DNA from: CAWABB01 sp963780165
GTDB lineage: Bacteria; Bacteroidota; Ignavibacteria; UBA10030; UBA6906
NCBI GenBank assembly: GCA_963780165.1
Contig: CAWABB010000001.1
Span: 1,612,001-1,676,000 of the forward strand
Reading direction: 5' to 3'
DNA: 64,000 nt
Of the stretch, positions 1-8,239 are shown one piece after another. Within the stretch, counting starts at the first letter, position 1. Every line of letters starts with the position of its first letter. The translations under genes and the position numbers were made by a program. The notes below the pieces were generated by a model. The model was given only the letters and a program-made list of their open reading frames with translations. It was not told the DNA's origin and did not search any database.

Positions 1-1729
1 ACAGGTCCTTTGTGAGGAAGTTGGCGATATCGGGGTTCCGCATCACCCCTTGCTCGCCTGACTGAAACATCACGGGCTGCAGCTCGACCGCGTTGCCGGC
101 CCGCTCGGCGCGGACGCGAAACGCGTATTTGCCATCGGGTCGCTGGGCGTTCCCCTGATATGTGAACGTGTACCCGAGGGCCTCGACCGGCTTCCCCTGT
201 GGCAGGACAAGCTGGTCGGTGTCCGCGTACTTCCCGGTGCCGATCACACCCAGGAAGAAGATCGCCGTCCCGATGTGCGCCAGCTTCCCGCCCAGCATCC
301 TCCAGTTGCCCCCCCAGGTACGCAGCGCGGTCTCAAGGTTCGCCGCAATCGTGAAGAAGGCTGTCCACGCAAACAGCATCGTGGGCACGTCCCGCGCGGC
401 GACAATCGCAAGCACAATCGTGGCCAGAAGAGCGGCCGCCGCTGCCTTCCACGTCCCCCGAAGGAACCCGACGCCTTCCTGCGATTCCCATTGCAGGTAC
501 AGCGAAAGGCCGATGAGCAGGCCCATCAGAATCCCCACCGGGAGATTCGTCGCGTCATAGAACGAGGGTTCGACGCGGGTGGTGGAGAAGATCGGGAGGC
601 TGGTGCCGAACAGGATGATCACCGAGCTGATCATCAGGACCAGCGCGCCGATCCCGAGTGCCGTCTCGCGCGTGAGGAATCCAGCGCCCGCTTCCGGCGC
701 CGCGAATCCCTTCCAGCGGAGCAGCATGAGCGCGGCTGCTGCAACGCCGAGAAGAACCAGGTACCCGAGCAGCATTGCGTAGACCGTAGAGCCCGGATCC
801 GTGAAAGAGTGGACCGACGCGTCGCCGAGAATGCCACTCCGCGTGAGGAACGTGCTGTACACAACGAACACGTAGACGGCAACAGCGAGCAGATGGTTCG
901 TCCGGACGTACTTGCCCGTGCGCCGCTGCGCGATCGCAGTGTGCACGAGCGCGATGCCGACGATCCACGGGATCAGCGAGGAGTTTTCGACCGGATCCCA
1001 GCCCCAGTAACCGCCCCAGCCCAGCACGCCGTAGGCCCAGTACGCGCCGAGGACGATGCCGAGGCCAAGGACCGCCGACGCGAACAGGATCCATGCAAGC
1101 GCCCTGTTGACGAGCAGGTCCTGCGTCCGCGTCCAGAGCCCCGCGATCGCGAACGAGTACGGCACCGCCATCGCCGCAAACCCGATGAAGAGCACAGGCG
1201 GATGGATGACCATCCAGAAATTCTGCAACAGCGGGTTCAGGCCGCGTCCGTCCTCGGGTATAAATCCCGCCGGCGCGCCCGATACCATCTCCCAGAATGA
1301 GCGGAACGGAGACTTGACCATCACAAGCAGAAGCAACCCGGCGGTGACCGCCATGTACACCGTCATGACGTACGGCTCGATCTTTTCCTTCGCAGTGAAC
1401 CGCGCGAGGAACAGACCGATGACCATCGCACACAATGCCCAGAAGAGGAAGCTCCCTTCCTGCCCGGCATAGAAGGTGGAGAGAAGGTAGTGCAGCGGCA
1501 GCGAGCGGTCGCTGTACGAGTACACGTACCCGTTGCTGAAATCGTGTCGGAGGATCAGCGTGAGGAGAACCGCGGAAGCCAGCACGACGGCGCCCGCGCC
1601 GCCGAAAAGGAGGAGACGGGGAAGCCGGGTGGAGCGATTGCTGGTGGTCGCCGCGCGGAAGTAAAGAACTGCAGACGCCACCGACGTCGCGACAGCCAGG
1701 AGGATAAGCCAGTGTCCAAGAACAGTCAT
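1..1729 (-). CDS. ccmF: Cytochrome c maturation heme lyase CcmF (3' end beyond window)
   Basis: Membrane component of the cytochrome c maturation (System I) heme lyase, which attaches heme to apocytochromes in the periplasm. Translation from ATG at 1729 gives 576 residues without a stop, so the C-terminus lies outside the window; family members are usually about 650 residues. The tryptophan-rich WWD signature (GGYWGWDPVEN) lies near 990-1022, and the conserved FTIAANLETALR stretch follows a long series of hydrophobic helices. No strong Shine-Dalgarno is visible. It sits downstream of the multiheme cytochrome cluster, whose products would all need it. A sigma-54 type promoter about 400 bp upstream may transcribe it together with a tiny membrane peptide. 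Longer reading frames on either strand here are shadows. Confidence 0.93.
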   Translation of the reverse strand, partial: MTVLGHWLILLAVATSVASAVLYFRAATTSNRSTRLPRLLLFGGAGAVVLASAVLLTLILRHDFSNGYVYSYSDRSLPLHYLLSTFYAGQEGSFLFWALCAMVIGLFLARFTAKEKIEPYVMTVYMAVTAGLLLLVMVKSPFRSFWEMVSGAPAGFIPEDGRGLNPLLQNFWMVIHPPVLFIGFAAMAVPYSFAIAGLWTRTQDLLVNRALAWILFASAVLGLGIVLGAYWAYGVLGWGGYWGWDPVENSSLIPWIVGIALVHTAIAQRRTGKYVRTNHLLAVAVYVFVVYSTFLTRSGILGDASVHSFTDPGSTVYAMLLGYLVLLGVAAAALMLLRWKGFAAPEAGAGFLTRETALGIGALVLMISSVIILFGTSLPIFSTTRVEPSFYDATNLPVGILMGLLIGLSLYLQWESQEGVGFLRGTWKAAAAALLATIVLAIVAARDVPTMLFAWTAFFTIAANLETALRTWGGNWRMLGGKLAHIGTAIFFLGVIGTGKYADTDQLVLPQGKPVEALGYTFTYQGNAQRPDGKYAFRVRAERAGNAVELQPVMFQSGEQGVMRNPDIANFLTKDL

Positions 1730-1967
1730 TGAGCGGTTTTCGTTCGTATCTGATGGGATGGGGTCAACATGCGTGCCACGCAGAGGCCTGACCCGGACCG
1801 GGAAATAGTGCTATTGCAGCAGGAAATATGGGATGTGGGCACCGAGGACCGCTCGGGCTTCCAATCAATGGGAAGCCCTTTGCAGGAGTGAAAACTCAGA
1901 ATTGCTTGGTGCATATGGCAAAGATCCGATGCCCGCGTGCCCGGCAGGCGGGGTTGCAGTCAATGGT

Positions 1968-1985
1968 CCTCCGGCAGGCCGGAGG
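1968..1985 (-). other. GC-rich hairpin between small ORF and ccmF
   Basis: CCTCCGG and CCGGAGG arms enclose a 4-base loop just after the stop of the 25-residue ORF. No T-run follows, so it may be an RNA stability element rather than a terminator. The rest of 1730-1967 shows no convincing gene. Confidence 0.4.
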
Positions 1986-1991
1986 CAGTCC

Positions 1992-2069
1992 TTATCCGTA
2001 GACGACGGCGACGAGCAACAGGAACAGCAGTGGAACGATCAGTGTACCGAGTGCTAGACGCAGAGCCAT
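1992..2069 (-). CDS. Putative 25-residue hydrophobic membrane peptide
   Basis: ATG at 2069 opens a 25-codon frame ending in TAA at 1992. The peptide is almost entirely hydrophobic (MALRLALGTL, then a Leu/Val/Phe-rich core, ending VVYG), which fits one transmembrane helix. AGGA sits 9 bases upstream of the ATG, a good ribosome-binding distance. The frame starts about 42 bases after the start site predicted from a near-perfect sigma-54 promoter at 2123-2137. It could be a small subunit or assembly factor of a membrane oxidoreductase, in the style of CydX, but it matches no family I recognise. A frame this short could arise by chance. Confidence 0.4.
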   Translation of the reverse strand: MALRLALGTLIVPLLFLLLVAVVYG

Positions 2070-2122
2070 TGACGGAATTCCTGGAGCTTCCTGAGGTGCA
2101 TGGAATTGTGTCCTTCCTTAGC

Positions 2123-2137
2123 GCAATGACCGTGCCA
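2123..2137 (-). promoter_or_regulatory. Sigma-54 promoter, near-perfect
   Basis: On the minus strand the site reads TGGCACG-GTCA-TTGC, matching the sigma-54 -24/-12 consensus with exactly 10 bases between GG and GC. The start site would be near 2111, ahead of the 25-residue ORF and ccmF. A dyad matching one upstream of the cytochrome operon lies about 48 bases further upstream. Confidence 0.75.
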
Positions 2138-2175
2138 CGAGCAGGGGGCGATTCCGGGGTCATTTCACGAGAAAG

Positions 2176-2192
2176 TGTGGAAAAATTCAACA
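2176..2192. promoter_or_regulatory. Candidate enhancer (UAS) dyad, copy 1
   Basis: TGTGGAAAAATTCAACA is a partial dyad of the form TGTNGNA-N3-TNCNACA. It is identical at 16 of 17 positions to a site at 14095-14111 on the opposite strand. Both lie 30-50 bases upstream of a sigma-54 type promoter. It is a plausible binding site for an NtrC-family activator such as the one at 15261-16625. Confidence 0.6.
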
Positions 2193-2532
2193 GTGGTTCG
2201 CAGGTCTGGGAACACGAGGGGTTCAATTTCTCACCAAAAACAAAGGGCGGCTGGCAGGCAGGAACTAGAGAGGAGACAAGGCTGGTGGACACCCGTCACG
2301 TATTGCCGGCGGGCCCAATGACCGAGAAGGGGCCGTCCCAGAAGCTGCTATCGGGCTGACATCCGTTCGGGGGCTGCGGTACAGGTCTCAAGAACCCCAC
2401 GAGATTCTGTAGCGACTCAGCACATCCCCGTACAGGATGACACCACATTGGGCTTCCGGGACGCGCCCTCCTCAACTTATGAACCACGCGATCGACCAAG
2501 GCCCGTGGTCCATGGTTCCATGACGACCGGTG
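2193..2532. other. Intergenic region without recognisable gene
   Basis: About 340 bases separate the UAS from the last cytochrome gene. Open frames here have no start signal, no family resemblance and overlap one another. Around 2481-2519 nested inverted repeats (GAACCA/TGGTTC and GACCA/TGGTC) could fold downstream of the cytochrome operon, but no T-run follows, so a terminator is uncertain. Confidence 0.5.
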
Positions 2533-4095
2533 CTAGTGCATCGGCCTCTCTGTCGCGAAGACGTTCACCTTCCCGTTGATGTGCAGGGTCGAATCGATGA
2601 TGTTGTTGTTCGCATCAACGACTCCCGAATGGCATCCGTTGCAGGTCGGACCGGAGGCAAGGTGGCCCTTCGGAGGCAGAGCATGACACGTTGCACCACA
2701 CGCCGTTTGCCCCGAGCCGCCGGTCCACACCGGCGCGAAGAACCCGCCCGTGATCACAGAGTCGGCATACGCGAAAGCGTACTCAGCCGGCGCGGCCGAC
2801 TTGCGAACGGCGAAGTTGCCGTGGCAATACGTCCCGGCGCAGCCGTTCGTGCCGCCGTTGTACGCCGGGGCGGGGACGTTCGTCCCGTCCCCCGTGACCT
2901 GTCGCCCGAGCGGACCGTTGAACACGATCTCTGCGGGCGTCGGATCGATGTGGCCTGAACCATTCCATGCCGACGGAACGTTGTGGCACTCCACGCACTG
3001 GACGGTCTCAAGCGCTCGACCGTACTTCAGGTGCACGGCATGCGCACCCACGGCCGGGACGGACGTTGACGTTTCGCCCGCGACGCTCTTTGGCGGCGCC
3101 GTGGCAAAGATGTCAGCCTCCGGCGCTCTGAAGCTGCCGTGGCATGTATTGCACGCTTCCGGCGACTTCTTCACGCCGTTCGCGTCCACGTGACAGCCGC
3201 TTTCCAGGCACCCTTCGTTCAACACCGCGCCGCCAGCGTACGTCTGCCCGTGGCAGGTCTTGCAGGCCGGCAGCGGGAAGTTGTTCTGGCGCATATACAG
3301 CGGGTGGTCCACGCCTGAGGGGAACGCCTGGCTGTGCGGATACGGAGCGTGACACGTGAAGCATGCGACGCCACTCGTCCCGCCCGCATACGTGGTGCCG
3401 TGACACGACTGGCACTCCGCATCAAGCCAGTTTTTCGCCTTGAGGTAGTGACCGTGCGACGCGCCGCTCGCGACATTCGTCCAGGCGTCAAGATGCGGGT
3501 AGGATGCATGACATCCGTAGCACGACACGCCGCTCGACCCGCCCTGGAAATCCGAGCCGTGGCACGACGCGCACCCGGTGAGATTGTAGCTCTGGTTCTT
3601 CAGATAGGCGCCGTGGAAGCCCTGATCCGTCGGCGTCATCCATCCCGGCGGATGGGGATAGAGCGCGTGACAGCTGTTGCAGCTGACGCCGCTGGACCCT
3701 CCGGCAAGGTCGGCGCCGTGGCACGTGACGCACGACGACGTGTTGTACCCACCCCTCTTCAGGTAGGCCGAGTGCGAGCTGTCGCTTCCCGCTTTCATCC
3801 ACTCCGGGTCGTGAGGGTAGAGCGCGTGACAACCGTAGCAGGACACGCCGCTCGTGCCGCCGCCGAAGTCACCTCCGTGGCACTTGACGCATTCGTTCGC
3901 CGGAAACCCCGACTGTTTCAACACGGCGCCGTGGAACTGGGACGACGTGGTGTCGACCCATGCTTCACTGTGAACTCCTACTGCGGGAGAGGTGGGCGGC
4001 GCCAGCTCCTTCTTCAACTCGCTGCACCCTGCGATGAACGCTCCGGCGAGCAGCAGCACGGCCAGCCGAGGTACGACGCCATGCATTCTATTCAT
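2533..4095 (-). CDS. Multiheme cytochrome c lipoprotein with 53-residue diheme repeats
   Basis: This 520-residue protein is probably anchored in the outer membrane, as judged by a lipoprotein signal ending in a lipobox Cys at about residue 24 (LAGAFIAGC). It carries 12 CXXCH motifs plus two CX4CH and one CX3CH, up to 15 hemes. Residues 69-277 are four tandem units of about 53 residues, each with two hemes (C..CHG...GGxSGVSC..CHAxYPH). The C-terminal part, with CX4CHG followed by CX3CH-ALPP and CXXCH, resembles the GSu_C4xC__C2xCH family of metal-reducing bacteria. The start at 4095 follows GGAGACC and overlaps the preceding gene by 8 bases, implying translational coupling; an upstream extension to 4161 lacks a signal peptide. 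It is the last gene of the operon and the best candidate for the surface-exposed cytochrome. Confidence 0.88.
   Translation of the reverse strand: MNRMHGVVPRLAVLLLAGAFIAGCSELKKELAPPTSPAVGVHSEAWVDTTSSQFHGAVLKQSGFPANECVKCHGGDFGGGTSGVSCYGCHALYPHDPEWMKAGSDSSHSAYLKRGGYNTSSCVTCHGADLAGGSSGVSCNSCHALYPHPPGWMTPTDQGFHGAYLKNQSYNLTGCASCHGSDFQGGSSGVSCYGCHASYPHLDAWTNVASGASHGHYLKAKNWLDAECQSCHGTTYAGGTSGVACFTCHAPYPHSQAFPSGVDHPLYMRQNNFPLPACKTCHGQTYAGGAVLNEGCLESGCHVDANGVKKSPEACNTCHGSFRAPEADIFATAPPKSVAGETSTSVPAVGAHAVHLKYGRALETVQCVECHNVPSAWNGSGHIDPTPAEIVFNGPLGRQVTGDGTNVPAPAYNGGTNGCAGTYCHGNFAVRKSAAPAEYAFAYADSVITGGFFAPVWTGGSGQTACGATCHALPPKGHLASGPTCNGCHSGVVDANNNIIDSTLHINGKVNVFATERPMH
3265..3891 (-). repeat. Tandem 53-codon diheme repeats inside cytochrome gene
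   Basis: Four coding repeats start at residues 69, 122, 175 and 228 of the lipoprotein cytochrome. The first three are exactly 53 residues and the fourth about 50. Each has a CXXCHG motif and, about 17 residues later, an SGVxCxxCHA motif followed by YPH. Confidence 0.8.
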
Positions 4096-5311
4096 GGGAG
4101 GTCTCCGATCCATGGCAGTATCCGCAGAAGCCCCTGCCCGGCGTGCCACCGGGCCGCGCATTCAGGTCCGTGTGGCACGAGTAACACGTCGCGCCGGGAT
4201 CACTGTGCCATTCTCCCCCCTCGCCACCGCTCCGGAATCCCGGGGGATGGGTTCTGGGATCGGTACCCCTGATGCCGTCGGGGTCGACATGGCACTGCAT
4301 GCAGGTCGCATCAGCTCCGAGCACGTCATGGCACGTAATGCAGCTTTCGAGGTCGCGGCGGGCGAACTCGGCGTGCCTGCCGCCGCCGGAGCCCCGTCCG
4401 GCAAGCGCAAACCCGGACCCGAGATGCCACGCCGGAACGTAGCCGGGGCCTGCGAGCTTTTCGCCTTCCATGTGGCACGTCACGCAGAACTGCTGGTAGT
4501 TGTGGCAGCTGTAGCAATCCGCAGCAATGCTCTTGGCGTCGATGCCGTGCGTGTATCGATAGTTCAGATCATGAGCGAACTGCAGGATCATCTTGTCCGG
4601 CGAGTCAGTCGCTGAGGCGCGCGGCGACGGGTCGGCCACGAGCGGTCCCATGCCGAACCGCACCGACGCCGGAGCGGCGTGGCAGTCCGCGCAGAAATCC
4701 TGCGTGTGGCAGGTGGAGCACTCGACGTCCAGCGCGCCGATGCGCGTCGGCTTCTTGTGCTCGCGCCTGAAATTCGCCACGAGGTGGTCCGACGGAATCA
4801 CGTCGGTCAACTTCAGATGGCAGGCCTCGCAGGCGTTCGTCGCCCTGGTGCTGTTGTGGCACGTGGCGCAGGTCTCCATCGTCGGCATGTTTGCCGGCCC
4901 CGCATACGCGACCTTGTCCAGCCCGGCATGACAGGTCTCGCACGCGACGCCGTCCATGGCGACATGCTGCTGGTGTGAGAACAGAATCTCACGGGCAGGC
5001 GCAGGCGCGGGAATGATGTTGTCGGGATCCGCGTGGCAGTACGCGCAGTTGTCGTTCAGCTGCTCCTCGTGGCACGAGGTGCAGTTATCGTGCCCGGCCT
5101 TCAGGTGGTCTGTGGCGAGCTTGCTCTCTTTGGCGTTATGGCAGTCGGCGCATGCCACGCCGGCCTCGCCGACGTGAAACTTGTGCGAGAATTTCAGCGA
5201 CGACGCCTTGTCGTCCTCCGGCCAGGACATCGGCGCGGACGACTTGTGGGCCACAGCGGTCACGAGGGCCCCGGCGATCACCAGGATGACGATCAAATAC
5301 CGACCGAGCAT
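4088..5311 (-). CDS. Periplasmic 14-heme cytochrome c
   Basis: A 407-residue protein with an N-terminal hydrophobic signal (MLGRYLIVILVIAGALV) and 14 CXXCH motifs spread along its length, so it probably acts in the periplasm or as the periplasmic side of an outer-membrane conduit. His residues between the motifs (FSHKFH, FSHQQH) fit bis-His heme ligation as in class III and related multiheme cytochromes. AGGAGG lies 8 bases before the ATG. It starts 15 bases after the barrel gene and its stop overlaps the start of the lipoprotein cytochrome, so the three form one translational unit. Its exact family is not recognised. Confidence 0.9.
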   Translation of the reverse strand: MLGRYLIVILVIAGALVTAVAHKSSAPMSWPEDDKASSLKFSHKFHVGEAGVACADCHNAKESKLATDHLKAGHDNCTSCHEEQLNDNCAYCHADPDNIIPAPAPAREILFSHQQHVAMDGVACETCHAGLDKVAYAGPANMPTMETCATCHNSTRATNACEACHLKLTDVIPSDHLVANFRREHKKPTRIGALDVECSTCHTQDFCADCHAAPASVRFGMGPLVADPSPRASATDSPDKMILQFAHDLNYRYTHGIDAKSIAADCYSCHNYQQFCVTCHMEGEKLAGPGYVPAWHLGSGFALAGRGSGGGRHAEFARRDLESCITCHDVLGADATCMQCHVDPDGIRGTDPRTHPPGFRSGGEGGEWHSDPGATCYSCHTDLNARPGGTPGRGFCGYCHGSETSHE

Positions 5312-5326
5312 GGGAATCCCTCCTGA

Positions 5327-6619
5327 CTAGAAGAGTGTGAGCTGTTCGGCGAACCAGTACGTGAAGCGCAGGTGCAGCCGGAAGTCGTTCGAGTAGTACC
5401 TGTTCGTGAGCATCTGTCCCTGCACGTCGATCGACACGGGCTGCGACGGACGGAACGTGGCCCCCAGCGCCAGGCTCAGGGCATCCTGCCGGTCGTCGTC
5501 AGCGCTCAGCCGGTAGCTGGCGTAATTGACGGCAGCGTTCGGAATGATCATCCGTTCCGCAAGCGGATACGCCGCCTGGAGGGTCACCGACTGCAGCTGG
5601 CCGGCATAGCCGTCGCCTCCCGAGTAGCTGAGCGAGCCGTAGCCGCTGTTCAGCCCGAGCGTCCACCGGTTGCTCTCATCGGTGTCGTACATGACCCGCG
5701 CCACCTTGCCGAACGCGCGCAGGCGCGGAAGGATTTCATACTCAGCGCCGAACTCCATCTCCTCGACGTTGTTGGCGATGAACGCAGAAAAGACCGAGTT
5801 GAACGCCACGCGCGGGATCCGGTAGATATAGTCGGCCGTGAACCCGAGGCGATCGATGCCGTCGAACCGGGCCCCGGCCTGAAACCGGGCCGTCCGGTCA
5901 AAATTGATGTCGTAATCGTAGCGGCCGTAGAGCGATACCTTGCCCTGGAACCGGTACTGAAGGTCGCCGCCGATGTACTGATACGCCTGATCGTTGACTT
6001 CGATCGGCATTGCGTAGGGTGCGAAGGTCGTGTCACGTGCGCGCAATGACGTGTACGACGGACGGTCTTCCCGCCAGTTCACATAGCTCACGCCCACCTT
6101 GGTGTTCTCCAGCGCGGACGTGGTGAGCTGTCCGCCAAAGGCGAGCCCCTTGTCCCATCCCTCGGAAATCCAATCGTACCGCCCCACAACCGGCGCACCC
6201 GCATACCCCACGACCGTGACGCTTTTGTCGAGAAGCCTGGCGCGGACCAGACCTCCATCAATGGTCCCGGCCCCGACGCCGGCGTAGACAGACTGCCGTC
6301 CGGCCGTCAGGTCGACAGCGTTTCCGATGTTGGACCACTTCAGGTAGAGGTTGTAAACCCGGATTCTCCCGAGATCGCCGAACTCATTGGTGGCGTTCAG
6401 CGCCCCCTGCAGATACGTGTGGAACGAGAGATCACCCTGGGCCACCGACAACTGCGCAGTCTGGAACGCGCGCAGATAGGTTGCGGAGGTTCCCACAGTG
6501 TCAAACTGCTCCCACGTGTATGCGGAGGTAACGAAGCGCCCGCTCACGAGCTGGGCGCGGAGAGGGAGAACAGCCGTGAGAGCAAGCAGCATCACTGCGG
6601 CGATGCGAGGTCTCATCAT
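5327..6619 (-). CDS. Outer-membrane beta-barrel protein, candidate cytochrome conduit porin
   Basis: A 430-residue protein with a signal peptide (MMRPRIAAVMLLALTAV...LRAQ) followed by alternating-hydrophobicity strands rich in Tyr, Gly and Arg, ending in an aromatic C-terminus (ADQ... to ...EQLTLF), as expected of an outer-membrane barrel. There are no heme motifs. AGGAAAGG precedes the ATG at 6619; the longer upstream frame overlaps the previous cytochrome gene and has no signal peptide. Its place between an inner-membrane quinol oxidase and two secreted multiheme cytochromes resembles the porin of porin-cytochrome conduits such as OmbB-OmaB-OmcB or MtrB. That role is inferred from context, not from sequence identity; an ordinary porin is possible. 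Confidence 0.75.
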   Translation of the reverse strand: MMRPRIAAVMLLALTAVLPLRAQLVSGRFVTSAYTWEQFDTVGTSATYLRAFQTAQLSVAQGDLSFHTYLQGALNATNEFGDLGRIRVYNLYLKWSNIGNAVDLTAGRQSVYAGVGAGTIDGGLVRARLLDKSVTVVGYAGAPVVGRYDWISEGWDKGLAFGGQLTTSALENTKVGVSYVNWREDRPSYTSLRARDTTFAPYAMPIEVNDQAYQYIGGDLQYRFQGKVSLYGRYDYDINFDRTARFQAGARFDGIDRLGFTADYIYRIPRVAFNSVFSAFIANNVEEMEFGAEYEILPRLRAFGKVARVMYDTDESNRWTLGLNSGYGSLSYSGGDGYAGQLQSVTLQAAYPLAERMIIPNAAVNYASYRLSADDDRQDALSLALGATFRPSQPVSIDVQGQMLTNRYYSNDFRLHLRFTYWFAEQLTLF

Positions 6620-6663
6620 GGCGTGACGCCTTTCCTGGCAATAGGTGAGGAAGAACCGGCCCC

Positions 6664-8157
6664 TCACTGACCGGTGTGACAATCGTTGCAGTTCGTCTCT
6701 TTCCAGGCGTCGCCGATGTCTTCGGGATGTATGAACTCGGCGCCTGCGGTGGCATAGGTCGACGGCATCCGCTCGGGACCCTGATACAGGATCGTGTGAC
6801 ACGCATTGCAGTCTTTCGAAATGACCTTCCCCTCGGGACTGACATGCTTCCCGTCATGACAGCGGAAGCACCCCATGTTCGTCATGTGACCGATGTTGTT
6901 GGGATAGGCTTTCCAGCTGACCTTCATATAGGGGAAGAAGTTCCTGCCGTACTGGAGCTTCAGCTCCTCCGAGGCCGCGCGCATGGCCTCGCCCCTGGCG
7001 GCGGCGACCTCCGGATAGTTTTCGCGGTAGTACTGTTCGAAGAGGATCGGGATGCTGTCCATCGCAGCCTCGCGGCTGGTGTACTCCCCGACGAGCGCCG
7101 CGACTGATGCGGCCTTCACGGCCGGGAGTTCCCGGCTGAGCCTGCCCAGGGCAAGGCTCCGGTCCACGATGCGCACGGGTGGGCTGTAGATATGGGATGG
7201 GCGGTTGTGACAGTCGATGCAGTCCATCCGGCGCGTTGCGCGCTGCCGGTATGCGCCTGCGGAATCGGGGGCGTCGGTGGAGAGGTATTCTGTCGTTTGC
7301 CCCGTTTCCTTGTTCCGGGTCAGCACCCAGGGGATAACCTGGGACAGTGAATCGGAGGCCACGAACATCATCTCGTTCCCGATGTTCATGTGCCAGTGGA
7401 TGCCCTCCGCAGGGCCCCGTGAGGGATCGCCCCCTCCTATCTTCATGAGAAGTGCAACGGACCAGGGGCTGTTGGCGCTGTCCGACTTGAAGTACGTGTT
7501 GACGTACTTCTTCTCTCCCCCAAAATGCGAGGGCCAATGACACTGTTCGCAGGTTTGCTGGGCGGGGCGAAGGTTGTGGATCGGCGTCGCTATCGGCTGG
7601 GAGTATGCGTTCGCGAGGACCGAATACACCTGGTATGCCCCGGAGAGCTTGGACTGGACGTACCATCCTGCACCGGGCCCCACATGGCAATCCACGCACG
7701 CCACGCGGGCATGGGGCGAATTCTGGTAGGCCGCAAATTCCGGCTCCATTACCTCGTGGCAGGTTTCGCCGCAGAACTCGACCGATTCCGTCCATTCGAA
7801 CGCGCGGTAGCTTCCGTAGGCCGTGAACAGAAAGAAGATCATGCCGGAGATCGCGAAAATACCGAGCAACGTTCGCTGGCGGGGAATGTTGAGGTCCACA
7901 GTGAACGCATCCCGGCTGGCGCGAAGCCCGCGGCGGACCCGCCGCCGCTCGCGTACCCAGCCAAACACCAGGAGAATCATCCCCAGGACCAACGGGACCG
8001 GCAGGACGACGTACGCGATAATGCCGATATACGGCGGCGTTGTGGGCTGCAGGAGGTCGACGAACGTCAGAAAGAGTATCGCGCCAAAGCTGACGCCGGC
8101 AAGCGCCGCACCAACGACTGAAATGGGATTGTATAGGGCTTTCGGTAGATCGCGCAT
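6664..8157 (-). CDS. NapC/NirT-type 7-heme inner-membrane cytochrome (ImcH-like quinol oxidase)
   Basis: A 497-residue protein with three predicted membrane helices (about 13-35, 43-66 and 96-113) followed by a periplasmic cytochrome domain. Heme motifs are one CX3CH (Cys129-His134, with Met137 as a possible ligand) and six CXXCH. NapC/NirT proteins oxidise menaquinol and pass electrons to periplasmic partners. Three helices plus seven hemes is the layout of Geobacter ImcH, needed for electron transfer to high-potential extracellular acceptors. A large hairpin lies just ahead of the start, and no clear Shine-Dalgarno is seen. The barrel gene begins 44 bases downstream. Assignment to the NapC superfamily is firm; ImcH equivalence is inferred. 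Confidence 0.88.
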   Translation of the reverse strand: MRDLPKALYNPISVVGAALAGVSFGAILFLTFVDLLQPTTPPYIGIIAYVVLPVPLVLGMILLVFGWVRERRRVRRGLRASRDAFTVDLNIPRQRTLLGIFAISGMIFFLFTAYGSYRAFEWTESVEFCGETCHEVMEPEFAAYQNSPHARVACVDCHVGPGAGWYVQSKLSGAYQVYSVLANAYSQPIATPIHNLRPAQQTCEQCHWPSHFGGEKKYVNTYFKSDSANSPWSVALLMKIGGGDPSRGPAEGIHWHMNIGNEMMFVASDSLSQVIPWVLTRNKETGQTTEYLSTDAPDSAGAYRQRATRRMDCIDCHNRPSHIYSPPVRIVDRSLALGRLSRELPAVKAASVAALVGEYTSREAAMDSIPILFEQYYRENYPEVAAARGEAMRAASEELKLQYGRNFFPYMKVSWKAYPNNIGHMTNMGCFRCHDGKHVSPEGKVISKDCNACHTILYQGPERMPSTYATAGAEFIHPEDIGDAWKETNCNDCHTGQ

Positions 8158-8175
8158 GGGCAGGGAAGAGAGATT

Positions 8176-8224
8176 CCGGGGCCATCTCAGATGTCCACGA
8201 CCATGACCTCTGAGACGGCCCCGG
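8176..8224 (-). other. Strong intercistronic hairpin in cytochrome operon
   Basis: 16-base arms (CCGGGGCC.TCTCAGA and its complement) pair with one mismatch around a 17-base loop. The element sits between the tetraheme gene and the ImcH-like gene, ending about 18 bases before the latter's start. No T-run follows. It may act as an attenuator, processing site or mRNA stabiliser. Confidence 0.6.
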
Positions 8225-8239
8225 TAAAGATCGGGACTG

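Noticed and set aside
275..1433. Long open frames on both strands across the ccmF region
   Set aside because: They are shadows: only the minus-strand frame from 1729 gives membrane helices and the WWD motif. The alternatives have Arg-rich, low-information translations.
1937..2359. Plus-strand 140-codon frame and opposing minus-strand 110-codon frame
   Set aside because: No ribosome site, no family features, and both overlap the sigma-54 promoter and dyad.
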